From Rehmannia glutinosa (lineage: Eukaryota > Streptophyta > Magnoliopsida > Lamiales > Orobanchaceae): 64,000 nt of DNA. Of this stretch, positions 31,881 to 42,376 are shown in pieces. How positions within the stretch are numbered: the stretch's first letter is position 1; each line of letters starts with the position of its first letter. Where the stretch lies: contig CM071932.1 in the NCBI GenBank assembly GCA_016081115.2, positions 61,194,267 through 61,258,266 of the forward strand. Direction: 5' to 3'. The notes beneath the pieces were generated by a model. The model was not told the origin of the DNA and ran no database searches. It saw only the letters and a program-made list of their open reading frames with translations. Position numbers and translations under genes: made by a program.

Positions 31881-32745
31881 CCGCAAGGAGACACTCCCTA
31901 AGATCTGCCAGACATTAAAGACCCCATCTTGGGGGAAGAAGATAGAAGAAATGAAGGGCTTGGAGAAAATCAAGAAGACCAGCGCATTTCCGCGAGAAGG
32001 AAAGATGGGAATGGAGCCCAACACTCCCAAGTCCATATCGTAAGCCTGCGGAAAAGTCGCAGATGGTAAACTTTAGCCGAAATAGCTCGTGAACCATCAA
32101 CCTTATATGATGATTTCTTAACAATTATTTCTCCTTGGGCTGGTTTTCTTTGGGGATTATTTCTTATCGCAAGCCTTCCGTATCTCCCGCTATTTCTCCA
32201 ATAAGTAATGATCCTCATTAAAAAGATTTACTGAAGCTGATGTTTTCCCTTTAATAGATGGCTTCGTAGGGCTTGCTGGGTTCTTTTAGCCTTTCTTGTC
32301 TGACTACTAACCTTCCTATTTTTTATTGCCACTTTACCTTGTTGGAATTGCTGGAGGCCCTCTTCTTTGGATTGGTTTGGCCTCCCTTTTCGTAAGTGGT
32401 AAGTGTTTTTTCCAAAAAAAATGTATTCGATTACTAAAGCAACCTTGGGGTTTATTTCAGTTTTTGACTTCTCTATTCTGTTTATGATGGGTCTCTTTTG
32501 GCTACTCTGAATCCTACTGGATTGACTTGGACCTTTTGGTCCTGGTTTGTTTGTTTACGGGATATGTCTTATCACCAAAATGTAAATTTCTTGTAAATCA
32601 TTCTCCACCCTTTTTCAAGTAACCCATAGTGGGCTTGGGTCGGGATCGCCTAACCCCTATGTTTACTTGTCTAATTGGTTGATGATCATTTTGTTGTTTT
32701 TTTCAACCTCTGTTGATTTGTTTTTTGTCTGTTTTAATCCACGCT
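31881..32745 (+). other. Unassigned sequence, possibly a LINE 3' region
   Basis: No intact frame. 32110-32745 is plus-strand T-rich sequence that, after removal of the Athila-like element, would join the LINE-type tail at 39774-39955. It may therefore be part of the 3' end of a LINE. No RT or RNase H motif was recognised. Confidence 0.35.
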
Positions 32746-34431
32746 TGATAAGTGTCTTTTTATGCATATTTTACTTGTTTATTTGAGTATGATTTCGATT
32801 GTTTTGTTGTTAGTTTCATAGGTTTTTGATTTCACATGGTTCATATTACTGTGAGGTGATTTTATTGGTGTAGATTGATCATCTAGAGCTATTTTTGGTG
32901 GATTTTGGACCATGGATTCATGTCAAAATATACCCTGGTGTTTAATGATGCAAAAACGCTCGAAATCCCAAGCTAAACACGTCATTTTGGGGCCATTTAG
33001 GATGAACATGGCCAATGTGTGTTGGGCAACACAACCATGTTCAAACAGGGCAAAAATCACGAATTTGAGGGCTTGGACCGAGTCCGACACGGCCATGTTC
33101 TGCTGAGCAAAAAATGCATAAATACAGCACGACCAGGCCGTGTTGCTCGACATGGCCGTGTCCGGAGCACTTTTCTAAAACTTTTCTAGGCGGAAATTAT
33201 GGAAAACTCACCAACCAAGCTTTTTGACCACTTTTGTACACTTTTAACATCCTATTTTGTTGCACAAATCCTCACCATCCCAACATAATTGCATAAAAAC
33301 AAATATCCAACAACCCAACTCATAAGTGGAGCATTAAACTATCAAAAAATGACATTATTGAGGAATACTTTCGCCAAAATTAATGTCAATAAAAGCCAAG
33401 AGTATGGGTTGGGAGATCCATTGAATCATTCATTGAATTTAGTTTAATTATTACTAAGATTCATGTACATAGAGAGCAAATTATATTGAGAGAAGAGATG
33501 GAAAGCAGAGTGGGAGATTGAAGAACTTGGAGAAGAAGGCTTGGAGCAATATCATTAGAGTCAATAAAGAAAGAAGATTTGAGATTTTGAGAAAAGATAA
33601 GTACACCATGTCTATAACATTTAAATCTTCTTTTGTAGTTTATTCTTTTGTCAAAATCACGTGTACATAAATTCTTAGTGTTTGAATGTAATGAACTCTA
33701 GGATGGATTTGTGATAAAGGCTTGTATGTTTTTAATATAATTTTCTTTTTTTATGCGATTCACTTATATTATGCTTTGTTCATTAGAGTTAATATTTCCG
33801 GGATATTGATTTGAATTTATTCCTCATCGGGTAATTGAGAGATTTATGGTGAGAAAGAACCAATATAAGTGAAAGGAGTTGCATGTAATCCTAGATGTAG
33901 GACGACATAAATATTCCGGATTAGGGTCAAACATAATATGAGAATTCATAAATCGTTATAATGCAATCTTGATGGTTTTAACTAGAAAGAGATTCGGTTA
34001 ATCAACTTGAGGTTAGGAGTTTTCACCTTAAAGAGAGTTTAACTTAAATCGGGAATTTCTACGGGCCATGAAACACGAGATTATGTTAAAATAGGATGAT
34101 AATTGCTTAAGGGTTTAAGGTTGTATTTTATCTTGTTAAAATCACAAAAACATTCTAGAGGGATTTACGTTCCAACACATTTTTATCTCTTGATCTCTTA
34201 TTTTACTTCTTCCGTTATTTTATCTCTTGTAACTCGTTGATTTATTAAGATTCCTTTATATTTGTTATTTTAACAAACAAACCTCTGAAATTTGTTAGAT
34301 TAGATAACAAAAATATGGTAATTACTGGTATTCATGATCCTCGTGGGAATGACACTTGGTACTCGGTAATCTATACTATAAAATGATGGGTTCACTTATC
34401 TAAGGTTTTTAGACTAGCTTTTGAGCCATCA
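32746..34431 (+). repeat. 5' LTR of the Athila-like element
   Basis: 1686 bp from TGATAAGTGTC to GAGCCATCA, colinear with 38094-39773. It contains palindromic GC motifs (ACGGCCATG, CAGGCCGTGT, 33005-33165) and an AT-rich second half. Confidence 0.85.
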
Positions 34432-34433
34432 AG

Positions 34434-34456
34434 TTTTAGGCACCGTTAGTCGGGGA
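34434..34456 (+). promoter_or_regulatory. PBS of the Athila-like element
   Basis: AGGCACCGTTAGTCGGGGA directly follows the LTR and resembles the Athila PBS TGGCGCCGTTGCCGGGGA, which is complementary to the 3' end of tRNA-Asp. Confidence 0.75.
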
Positions 34457-34588
34457 TTGTGATATTAGGAACACTTTATTTTTGTTAATATAGTCATTTA
34501 TGTTTTAATTTTCTCATTATTGCTTTTCTTCTTATCTATCTTTTGTGATCTTTGTTTAACATTTCCTCATCTTTATTTACCGTAGTGT

Positions 34589-35755
34589 ATGCCTACTCGT
34601 AATCGCAGCAGGAAAGGCGAAGCCGCCGATAGTGATGCAAATACAGAGGGTAGTATTAACACGGGGTACGAAGAGGACATAGACGAAAGAAATAACAAAG
34701 ATTTTGTTATTATGGCGGAGGAACCACAAAGAACAATGTATGACTACACCAAGCCATCAATGGGTGGCATAACATCAAGCATCGTGGCGGCTGTTGCCGC
34801 CAACAATTTTGAAATCAAAACCAACGTCATTCAAATGGTGCAACAACTTGTCCAGTTTGATGGCCTCCCAGATGAAGATCCCAATAATCACATTGCAAAT
34901 TTCCTTGAGATTTTCGATACTTTCAAGATCAATAGGGTCTCTCGATGATGCTATTCGCCTACGCTTGTTCCAATTTTCTCTTCAGGGACATGCAAAATAA
35001 TGGTTAAATACTTTACCCAAGGGGACGATCACAACATGGAATGCTATGGCAGAAAAGTTCCTCTTGAGGTATTTTTCACCGGCGAAAACTGCCAGATTGA
35101 GGAATGAAATCTCTTTCTTTGCTCAAGACGATGATGAAACTATGTACGATACTTGGGAGAGATCCAAAACATTGTTGCGAAATTGCCCACATGATGGCCT
35201 ACCTGTTTGGATGCAAGTCCAAACTTTCTATAATGGGCTACTCTCCTTAACAAGGCAAACTTTCTACAATATGGATGTCGTGGTGACACTAGCAGCGCAA
35301 GTCGAGGCCTTGAGTCAGAAGATGATTTGGCATCTCCCAAATCACAATTTGATCATGTGGACTATATTGGGAACCAAGCCAGAAATCCTCCAAATAATCT
35401 TTTCAGCAATACATACAATCCCGAGTGGCGACAATATCCTGATTTCAGTTGGGGTAATCAAGGCCATCCATGGCCTAATCACAATCATAATCTACACACA
35501 CCTCCCGAATTCCAGCCGACCCAAGAGAAGTCTAACTTGGAAGAACTCATGGCAAAGTTTGTGCAATCAACAGATGCCCGATTCCAGGCAGTCAAAGCAT
35601 CCTTAAGAAATCAAGAGACATCTATCCATAACTTGGAAAACCAAATAGGCCAGATTGCAAAAATGTTTTCTGAAAGGCCGCAAGGAAGTTTGCCGAGTAT
35701 CACTGAGCCAAACCTAAGGGAGCGTAAAGGCAATTACCATCAGTTTTCCACATGA
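34589..35755 (+). pseudogene. Athila-like gag
   Basis: The Gag core is clear: TMYDYTKPSMGGITSSIV, QMVQQLVQFDGLPDEDPNNH, a frameshift near 34940, DDAIRLRLFQFSL, an in-frame stop (TAA near 35000), then WLNTLPKGTITTWNAMAEKF, TARLRNEISFF and VQTFYNGL. A short internal deletion leads to VTLAAQVEALSQK. After a second frameshift near 35330 the C-terminal part follows (SQFDHVDYIGN, NTYNPEWRQ, ASLRNQETSIHNLENQIGQIA). The order is that of Athila Gag, but the protein cannot be made as one chain. Confidence 0.85.
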
Positions 35756-35776
35756 GCATGATAATGCCAACACCTC

Positions 35777-36556
35777 ATGCAAAAATGTGCGGAGGATGAC
35801 AAAACCAAAGAAAAGCCCAGGAAAAAAATAGTTGCAGAATACAAGCCTAAGATCCCTTACCGGAGTTTAACTGAAGAAGATAGAAGGGATGATAAATTTG
35901 GTAAGTACCTCGAGTCATTCAAACAATCGCATACCAATATTCCGTTTGTTCAACCTCTTTAAAAGCATGCAAGGGATCTAAATGACATCGTTTCTAATAA
36001 AAATAAGCTTACCGAATTATCAAATATGCAGTTGAATGATGAATGTTCTTCCAATAAACTACCACAAAAATTTAATGATCCATTAAGTTTTATTATTCCT
36101 TGCACAATTTATGGTTTACCTGTTGATAGGGCACTAGCCGATATAGGAGCCAATATCAATTTGATATCTAATGAAATATTCAAGCATATGGGATTAGGTG
36201 AACTTAAACCTACTAGGATGGACATTCAATTAGACGATAAATATATTAAACATTCTAGAGGTATTATTAATGATGTGTTAGTCAAGATTGATAAATTCAT
36301 GATCCCAGTTGATTTTGTTATTCTTGACATACATGATGAATCTGAGGTTCCTTTAATTCTTGGGCGTCGTTTCTTGGCTACGACAAAATCAATCATTGAT
36401 GTGCATAATGGAAAATTAACTTCAAGAGTGGGGGATGAACAAGTAATCTTTAAAATTCATGTTGCTATTGATAAGGATAATACTTGTTCTTTTGTTGACT
36501 CGATTCCTTTGCATGATGTGAAATCTAAAAATCTCTTGGAGAAAAGTGTTGTTTAA
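35777..36556 (+). pseudogene. Athila-like aspartic protease
   Basis: PYRSLTEEDRRDDKFGKYLESFKQSHTNIPF leads, past one in-frame stop (about 35960), into a 176-residue open frame with DPLSFIIPCTIYG, ALADIGANINLIS (catalytic triad D-I-G-A at residues 39-42 of the frame), LGELKPTRMDIQL, RGIINDVLVKIDKF and VPLILGRRFLAT. These are the standard Athila protease blocks. It is nearly intact. No RT follows. Confidence 0.85.
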
Positions 36557-38093
36557 GGTACATGTAGGAAACTTATGCCCAAAAAGGGGACTCAAAAGGT
36601 CAAAGAGCACAATTTGAAGCTTGAAGTTGGAGGTATTTCTACTAAATGCCAAAAGGATTACCATAAGTTTGAGGATCCGCCAGACTAATCTCCACATTTA
36701 GGTGAAATAGTCCACCTATATGACTCTAAAAAGTGCTATTCGGGAGGCAACCCGATGCTTTGTGTGCATTTTTTTTTATTTTCTTTCAAAATAATCACAA
36801 GTCCTTAGAGTCATTTTCAAATCACATTTTGATTGTTTTGGGCCATTTAAAAAAAAATCTGAACATCTTTCTTTGTTGTCTTAATTGAAAAGATTTGAGG
36901 CTTCACGGTATTCGAGTTGTGTGTTGTGTATGCTTGAATCGGTATGAAGATGCTGATGAAGGTCCCGTGCTAAACAACTCAATGGTCGCTCAACATCGAT
37001 TTCACTCTTGTAGTAAGGTCGTGTTTTTCTTTTTCCACCTATTTATTTCCTTTTAGTTTCTTTGCTTTTTGTGTGTTTTGTGTGTGTATGATCATCTCTT
37101 TCTTTCACATTGAGGACATTGTGAACCTTTAAGTTGGAGGTTGATGCAATTACATTCTCGGAATGCTTGTGTGTTTGTTTTAATTTTGAGTATGTTGATA
37201 AGAGATAGATTTTTTTTAACAAATTGAATGTTTGCTAGTCAATAACTTGGCCCAATTACACTTAAATTAATTTTTTATTTTATGTTTTTAACGTGAAGCA
37301 ATTGATTGTCTTGGATAGATTGATGTGGTAGTGGGTTGAAATTTTTGACGAGATTTCTAACACCATAATACTTGATTTGCTAAGGAGTATACAAAAACAC
37401 TTAGTGCTATGAACGTCTAAGAACTCTTGATTTAGTGGTATTCAACCAGTTGTTAAACCAAGCTTGTGGATGAAAAAAAGCAAAAAAAAAAAAAAAGAAA
37501 AGAAAAATTAAAAATAAAACAAAAAATTGAACCAATCGATGTTATACTCCTCTATTTGTTGTCTATTAGTAACTAGGCCCCATGTTTATCTTTTACGTAA
37601 AACGGCGATACAAATATGAGTATGAAAAACTACCGTAGGAGTGTTTGAACTAAAATTCAAAATATAAACCTAGTGGAAGAATGCCTCGAACGTACTAAAA
37701 AAAGAAAAACAAAAAAGGAAGGATGTATATTCCTTGCAATAAAGTTCAAGAAGTTTGGTTATATGACTAGTAGACTGACTGCAAAAATCGATTGAATTCT
37801 TATATTTTCATTGCGTTATTGGATTGAAGTTTCACATAACTATCAATATTTGTGGAGTGATGAATTCAAGTCTAATCATACCCACTAATATTAATGTCTT
37901 TACTTGTAAATCGATCGCTTTGCAAAACTATGTTTTTATTGAATGGTTAATTCGGGTTGAGAGGGCTACGAACTTAATTGCTTATGTTCAATGTGTTGAA
38001 AAAAAATATCTCTTATTTGTTTCTTTTTTTGAATTTCTCCTAATGGTTTTATGTTTTGCTTCAGGAGAAACAAGTTCTAAGTTGGAGGTGGTT
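36557..38093 (+). other. 3' non-coding interior of the Athila-like element
   Basis: It contains TATTCGGGAGGCAACCCGATG (36739-36759), the GGGAGGCAACCC motif common before the 3' region of Athila elements. Beyond that are A-rich tracts (37470-37530, 37695-37720) and a purine tract GTTGGAGGTGG (38081-38091) next to the 3' LTR. There is no RT, integrase or env-like frame. Confidence 0.65.
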
Positions 38094-39773
38094 TCATAAG
38101 TGTCTTTTTATGCATGTTTTACTTGTTTATTTGAGTATGATTTCAATTGTTTGGTTGTAAGTTTCATAGGTTTTTGATTTAACACGGTTCATATTACTGT
38201 GAGGTAATTTTATTGGTGTAGATTGATCACTCGGAGCTATTTTTGGTGAATTTCGGATCATGGATTCATGTCAAAACTTACCTCGGGGTTTAAGGATGCA
38301 AAAATGCTCAAAATCCCAAGCTAAACGCATCATTTCAGGGCCATTTAAGATGAACACGACCAGGGTGTGTCGGGCAACACGACCATGTTGAAACATGGCA
38401 AAAATCACGAATTTGAGGGCTTGGAAAAACTCCGACATGGCCAGGCCGTGTTGGCCAACACGACCATGTTCTGCTGAGCAAAAAATGCATAAATACAACA
38501 CGGCCAGGCCGTGTTCCTCAACATGGCCATGTCCGGAGCACTTTTCTGCAACTTTTCTAGGCGGAAATTATGGAAAACTCACCAACCAAGTTTTTTGACC
38601 ACTTTCGTACACCTTTAATACCCTATTTTGTTGCGCAAACTCCTCACCATCCAAATATAATTGCATAAAAACAAATATCCAACAAATCAACTCATAAGTG
38701 GAGCATTAAACTATCAAAAGATGACATTATTGAGGAATACTTTCACCAAAATTAATGTCAATAAAAGCCAAGAGTATGGGTTAGGAGATCCATTGAATCA
38801 TTCATTGAATTTGGTTTCATCATTACTAATATTCATGTACATGGAGATCAAATTATACTGAGAGACGAGAGGGAAAGTAGAGTGGAGATTGAAAAACTTG
38901 GAGAAGAAGGCTTGGAGCAATATCATTTGAGTCAATCAAGAAGAAGTCCATTTGAGATTTTGAGAAACGATAAGTACACCATCTCTATAACATTTAAATC
39001 TTCTTGTGTAGTTTATTCTTTTGTCAAAATCATGTGTTCCTAAATTTTTAGTGTTTGAATGTAATGAACTCTAGGATGGATTTTTGATTAAGGCTTGTAT
39101 GTTTTTAATATAATCTTGATGTTTTATGCGAATCACTTATATTATTCTTTGTTCATTAGAGTTAATATTTTCAGGATATTGATTTGAATTTTATTCCTAA
39201 TCGGGTAATGAAGAGATTTATGGTGAGAAAGAACCATTATAAGTGAAAGGAGTTGCATGCAATCCTAGATATAGGACAACATAAATCTTTTGGATTAGGG
39301 TCAAACCTAATATGGGAATTCATAAATCGTTATAATGCAATCTTGGGGGTTTTAACTAGAAAAATATTTCAGTTAATCAACTTGAGGTTATAGTTTTCAC
39401 CTAGAAAGAGGGTTTAACTTAAATCGAGAATTCATGAGATTATGTTTAAAAGAGGATGATAATTGCTTAAGGGTTTAATGTTGTATTTTATCTTGTTAAA
39501 ATCACAAAAACATTCTAGAGGGATTTACATTCAAACACATTTTTATTTCTTGATTTCTTATTTTAAATCTTCCGTTATTTTATCTCTTGTAATTTGTTGA
39601 TTTATTAAGATTCCTTTATTTTTGTTATTTTCACAAATAGATTAGATAACAAAAAGATGGTAATTATTAGTATTCATGATCCTCATGGGAATGACATTCG
39701 GTACTCGGTAATCTATATTATAAAAGGATAGGTGCACTTGTCTAAGGTTTTTGGACTAGGTTTCGAGCCATCA
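38094..39773 (+). repeat. 3' LTR of the Athila-like element
   Basis: 1680 bp, colinear with the 5' LTR but visibly diverged (substitutions, indels, TC instead of TG at its start). It ends GAGCCATCA. Confidence 0.85.
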
Positions 39774-39957
39774 ACAGTTTTTTGTCGTATTGATCTGCTA
39801 GCTTATGCCTTGGAAGTTCTCAACCAGCCTCAAGTTTTGTCTAGTTTTTAATGGGACTGCCCATTAACACTTTTTCCATTGTACTGGGGTATACCCTTTT
39901 TAGTCTGTAAATTCTTTGTATTTTTTTAATGAAATTTTTCACATTTTCATAAAAAAA
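39774..39957 (+). mobile_element. LINE 3' tail
   Basis: TTGTACTGGGGTATACCC, TTTGTA, AATGAAATTTTTC and a terminal ATAAAAAAAA form a typical plant L1-like 3' UTR and poly(A). The upstream part of the LINE would lie left of the Athila-like insertion. Confidence 0.6.
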
Positions 39958-41860
39958 AGTCCACTGCCTCGCCTCCCCAAGAGCATTTAGACAAATTATA
40001 TGCCGAGCCATTGCCCGCTCCCAATTGGCATCAAATTATATGATGGGACCAGATGTCCCCCAAGAGCATTTAGACAAATTATATGCGAATTTTTCAAGTA
40101 AATAGAAGAATAGATTACTACAAGATTTCATAAAGTGACGGACGCTCCCAATTGTAAAAGTGTTCCGGACAACTCTGGCTAAGCATGCACCGACTTTCAA
40201 TCGGCTCCTAGTTGGATCAATCATTGAGATGGACAAGCTCTCTTGTGCTTTCATACAACAGTTCTACATCATCATGAAATTTCCAGAGACCATCGCTCTT
40301 ATTTTTCAAGTAAAATAGAAGGAATGAGTGTTACTACAAGATTTCATAAAGTGATTCGTGGAAGCCGTTGACTCCAAAACCAGGAATACTAAGCAATAAG
40401 AGAATAAGGTGCCCATAACAACAAATTTGGAACACAAGAGAAAATCTCCGTTCATTGGATACATGTCTTGAGGACACTAAGGAGAGCCATGCAAAATCTA
40501 GAGCCTTAAGCCACTAGAAGTGGAAGTACAGTTCATTCAATTATACTGGTGAAACTACTCCCTAGAAACGCCAATACTTCATATTTCCTGAAGTCCAAAG
40601 GAGGAAAAGATCTCCGTTGAACACTTAGACCATAATTCTCCAACTAAAATCATATCAAGAGAGACTAACATAATGTGGGGGCTATTAACATCATATTCAG
40701 AAGTCCAGAAAATAGAGACCATGGAGTATACTTCCAACATACTACGAGGAGTGCAATAAAGCCAAAGTACATGCACCACTCCCAGCATTTTGACACCAAA
40801 CTTCAACAAAGAGAATAAGGCGCCCATAACATTTGGAACACAAGACTCGGAGCAAAGACCAAATCTAAACCAACCAATGGCTATCGCACCCGCGTTTCGG
40901 ATGAAAAATTGATATTGATAGTCATAGTAAAGCTCATAACAAACACAAAAAGCTACAAAATTGATATTGAACATTTAAAGAGCCACTCATGAAGACATGC
41001 ATTATTTTTTTCCGGTGGGCGCGCAAGTATCATGCGCGCCCGGGCGGGATTTTTTTCTTGAAATTGCTGGTAGCACACCACCCGATTCTCCTATGTTTGC
41101 CTACCTTTTTCTTGGACTTGGTGGGGTTATAAATATAGACACTGGGCGTGATTTCGCATCTTGGAGCCCATTTGGAAGACAACAAAACAAAAAAGACTTG
41201 AGGATAGAAACATCTTGGTACAAGCTTGGAAAGAAGATTGAAGGCTCATTAACAAGCTCCACTAAAGCTCGTGTTACCACACATTGCTCACCAAATAAAA
41301 AATATTCATATGATTGGAGTCATCAACATAACTTCTAGAGGCCTTGATGTAAGAGATATGTTTTGAGTTCTCTGGTTTGTCACAATGATCAAATTTGTGC
41401 TATTTGCAAGATCAACCCGCCACACAATAATTTAGATTGATGGATGCCCCCGCATAATTGAATCATGACGGAATAAGATAGTCTTTCATAAATGGCACAA
41501 GTATTTAAAGATATCAAGATTTTGATTGGTGATTTTTATAGAGAATGTTATGTTGCCACATTGAAGATGTGCAAGCTCCATCGATACACTTGAGAAGTGA
41601 GAGTGCCACACCACCTATAAAGCCGATGATTGATAAACTCACTAGCTCTAGCAAATAACTAGATTCATCACACCTCTAGCTTCTCCTATTTAGTTTTATA
41701 TTTTAATTAGTTATATCTAGTTATTTTTATTTATAAATTGAGACATCCACCTAAATTGATGGCAAATATAGCGATCAATGACCACCACTGGGTGCTCTCT
41801 CTCATATCACTAAAAAACTCCATCCACTTGCGGTTAGAAAAATATCTAAGACCTCGTTCT
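39958..41860. other. Unassigned region with small internal duplications
   Basis: Segments recur in direct orientation: AAGAGCATTTAGACAAATTATATG (about 39979 and 40061), TTTTTCAAGTAAAATAGAAG to CATAAAGTGA (about 40088 and 40302), and GAGAATAAGGYGCCCATAAC (about 40401 and 40812). A minus-strand open frame of 131 residues (40579-40974) resembles no family I recognise and has hydrophobic segments. A GC-rich hairpin lies at 41017-41041. Transposon origin is likely but not shown. Confidence 0.4.
41017..41041. repeat. GC-rich inverted repeat
   Basis: GGGCGCGCA, a 7-bp loop, then TGCGCGCCC: a perfect 9-bp stem in an otherwise AT-rich neighbourhood, followed by CCCGGGCGGG. Confidence 0.8.
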
Positions 41861-42090
41861 TGGGAAGACCTCAAATTCGATCAAGACCACTGGGTGATGG
41901 GAAGAGACTCCTCACGGGGAGTCCTAGTAAATTTTACTTCATCCGGCTAAGACCCCGGAGGGGGGCCTCCTCACAGGGGAGTCCTAGTAAATTTTTCCTC
42001 ATCCAGCTAAGACCCCGATGGAAGAGGCCTCCTCACGGGAAGTCCTCGAAATTTTTACCTCATCCGGATAAGACCTCAAATGGGATTCTG
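41860..42090. repeat. Inverted copy of the GTCTTAGCCGG repeat
   Basis: Three units of about 64 bp with CATCCGGCTAAGACCCC, GGGGGCCTCCTCACAGGGGAG and TCCTAGTAAATTT. The motif is the reverse complement of GGTCTTAGCCGG at 22470-22920, so this is a stray piece of a related Tat-like element in the opposite direction. Confidence 0.75.
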
Positions 42091-42376
42091 ATTTGATCTT
42101 ACTTTCCTTATCACAGTTTGACATTTAATTGGACACTTGGTAAAAGACTAAAGTTCTTGATTTATTGGAGTCCTTAATTTTCGGATTTATGAGATTTCAT
42201 TTCCTTATTCAAAAACCTCTTTTATGTTGTCTTCATTGTCGTGCCCTACTATGACTCAACTCTCGTCCCTATATAATTTGCAGGTCATCATGTATTCACG
42301 CTTTTCAAAGTTTTTTTTATGGTTTGAACCCTCTCTGCAGATTATCTCTCTCTCTCTCTCCCTCACTCTCTCTATC
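42091..42376. other. Spacer with CT microsatellite
   Basis: AT-rich sequence ending in CTCTCTCTCTCTCC (42347-42375). This directly precedes the start codon of the next degraded ORF and could be its 5' leader. Confidence 0.4.

Larger units (their letters stand above)
32746..39773 (+). mobile_element. Non-autonomous Athila-like element
   Basis: Two long LTRs flank a 3.7-kb interior with an Athila-type PBS, gag and protease, but no RT, RNase H or integrase. 1.5 kb of non-coding sequence separates the protease from the purine tract. The 5-bp flanks ACGCT (32741-32745) and ACAGT (39774-39778) agree at only three positions, so the target duplication has decayed or the ends are recombinant. Reading frames carry frameshifts and stops. 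Confidence 0.85.

Noticed and set aside
32741..39778. Target duplication for the Athila-like element
   Set aside because: ACGCT and ACAGT match at only three of five positions, too weak to claim.
40579..40974. 131-residue minus-strand open frame as a host gene
   Set aside because: No recognised domain, no promoter context, and it lies in a region with scattered short duplications; left as unassigned.
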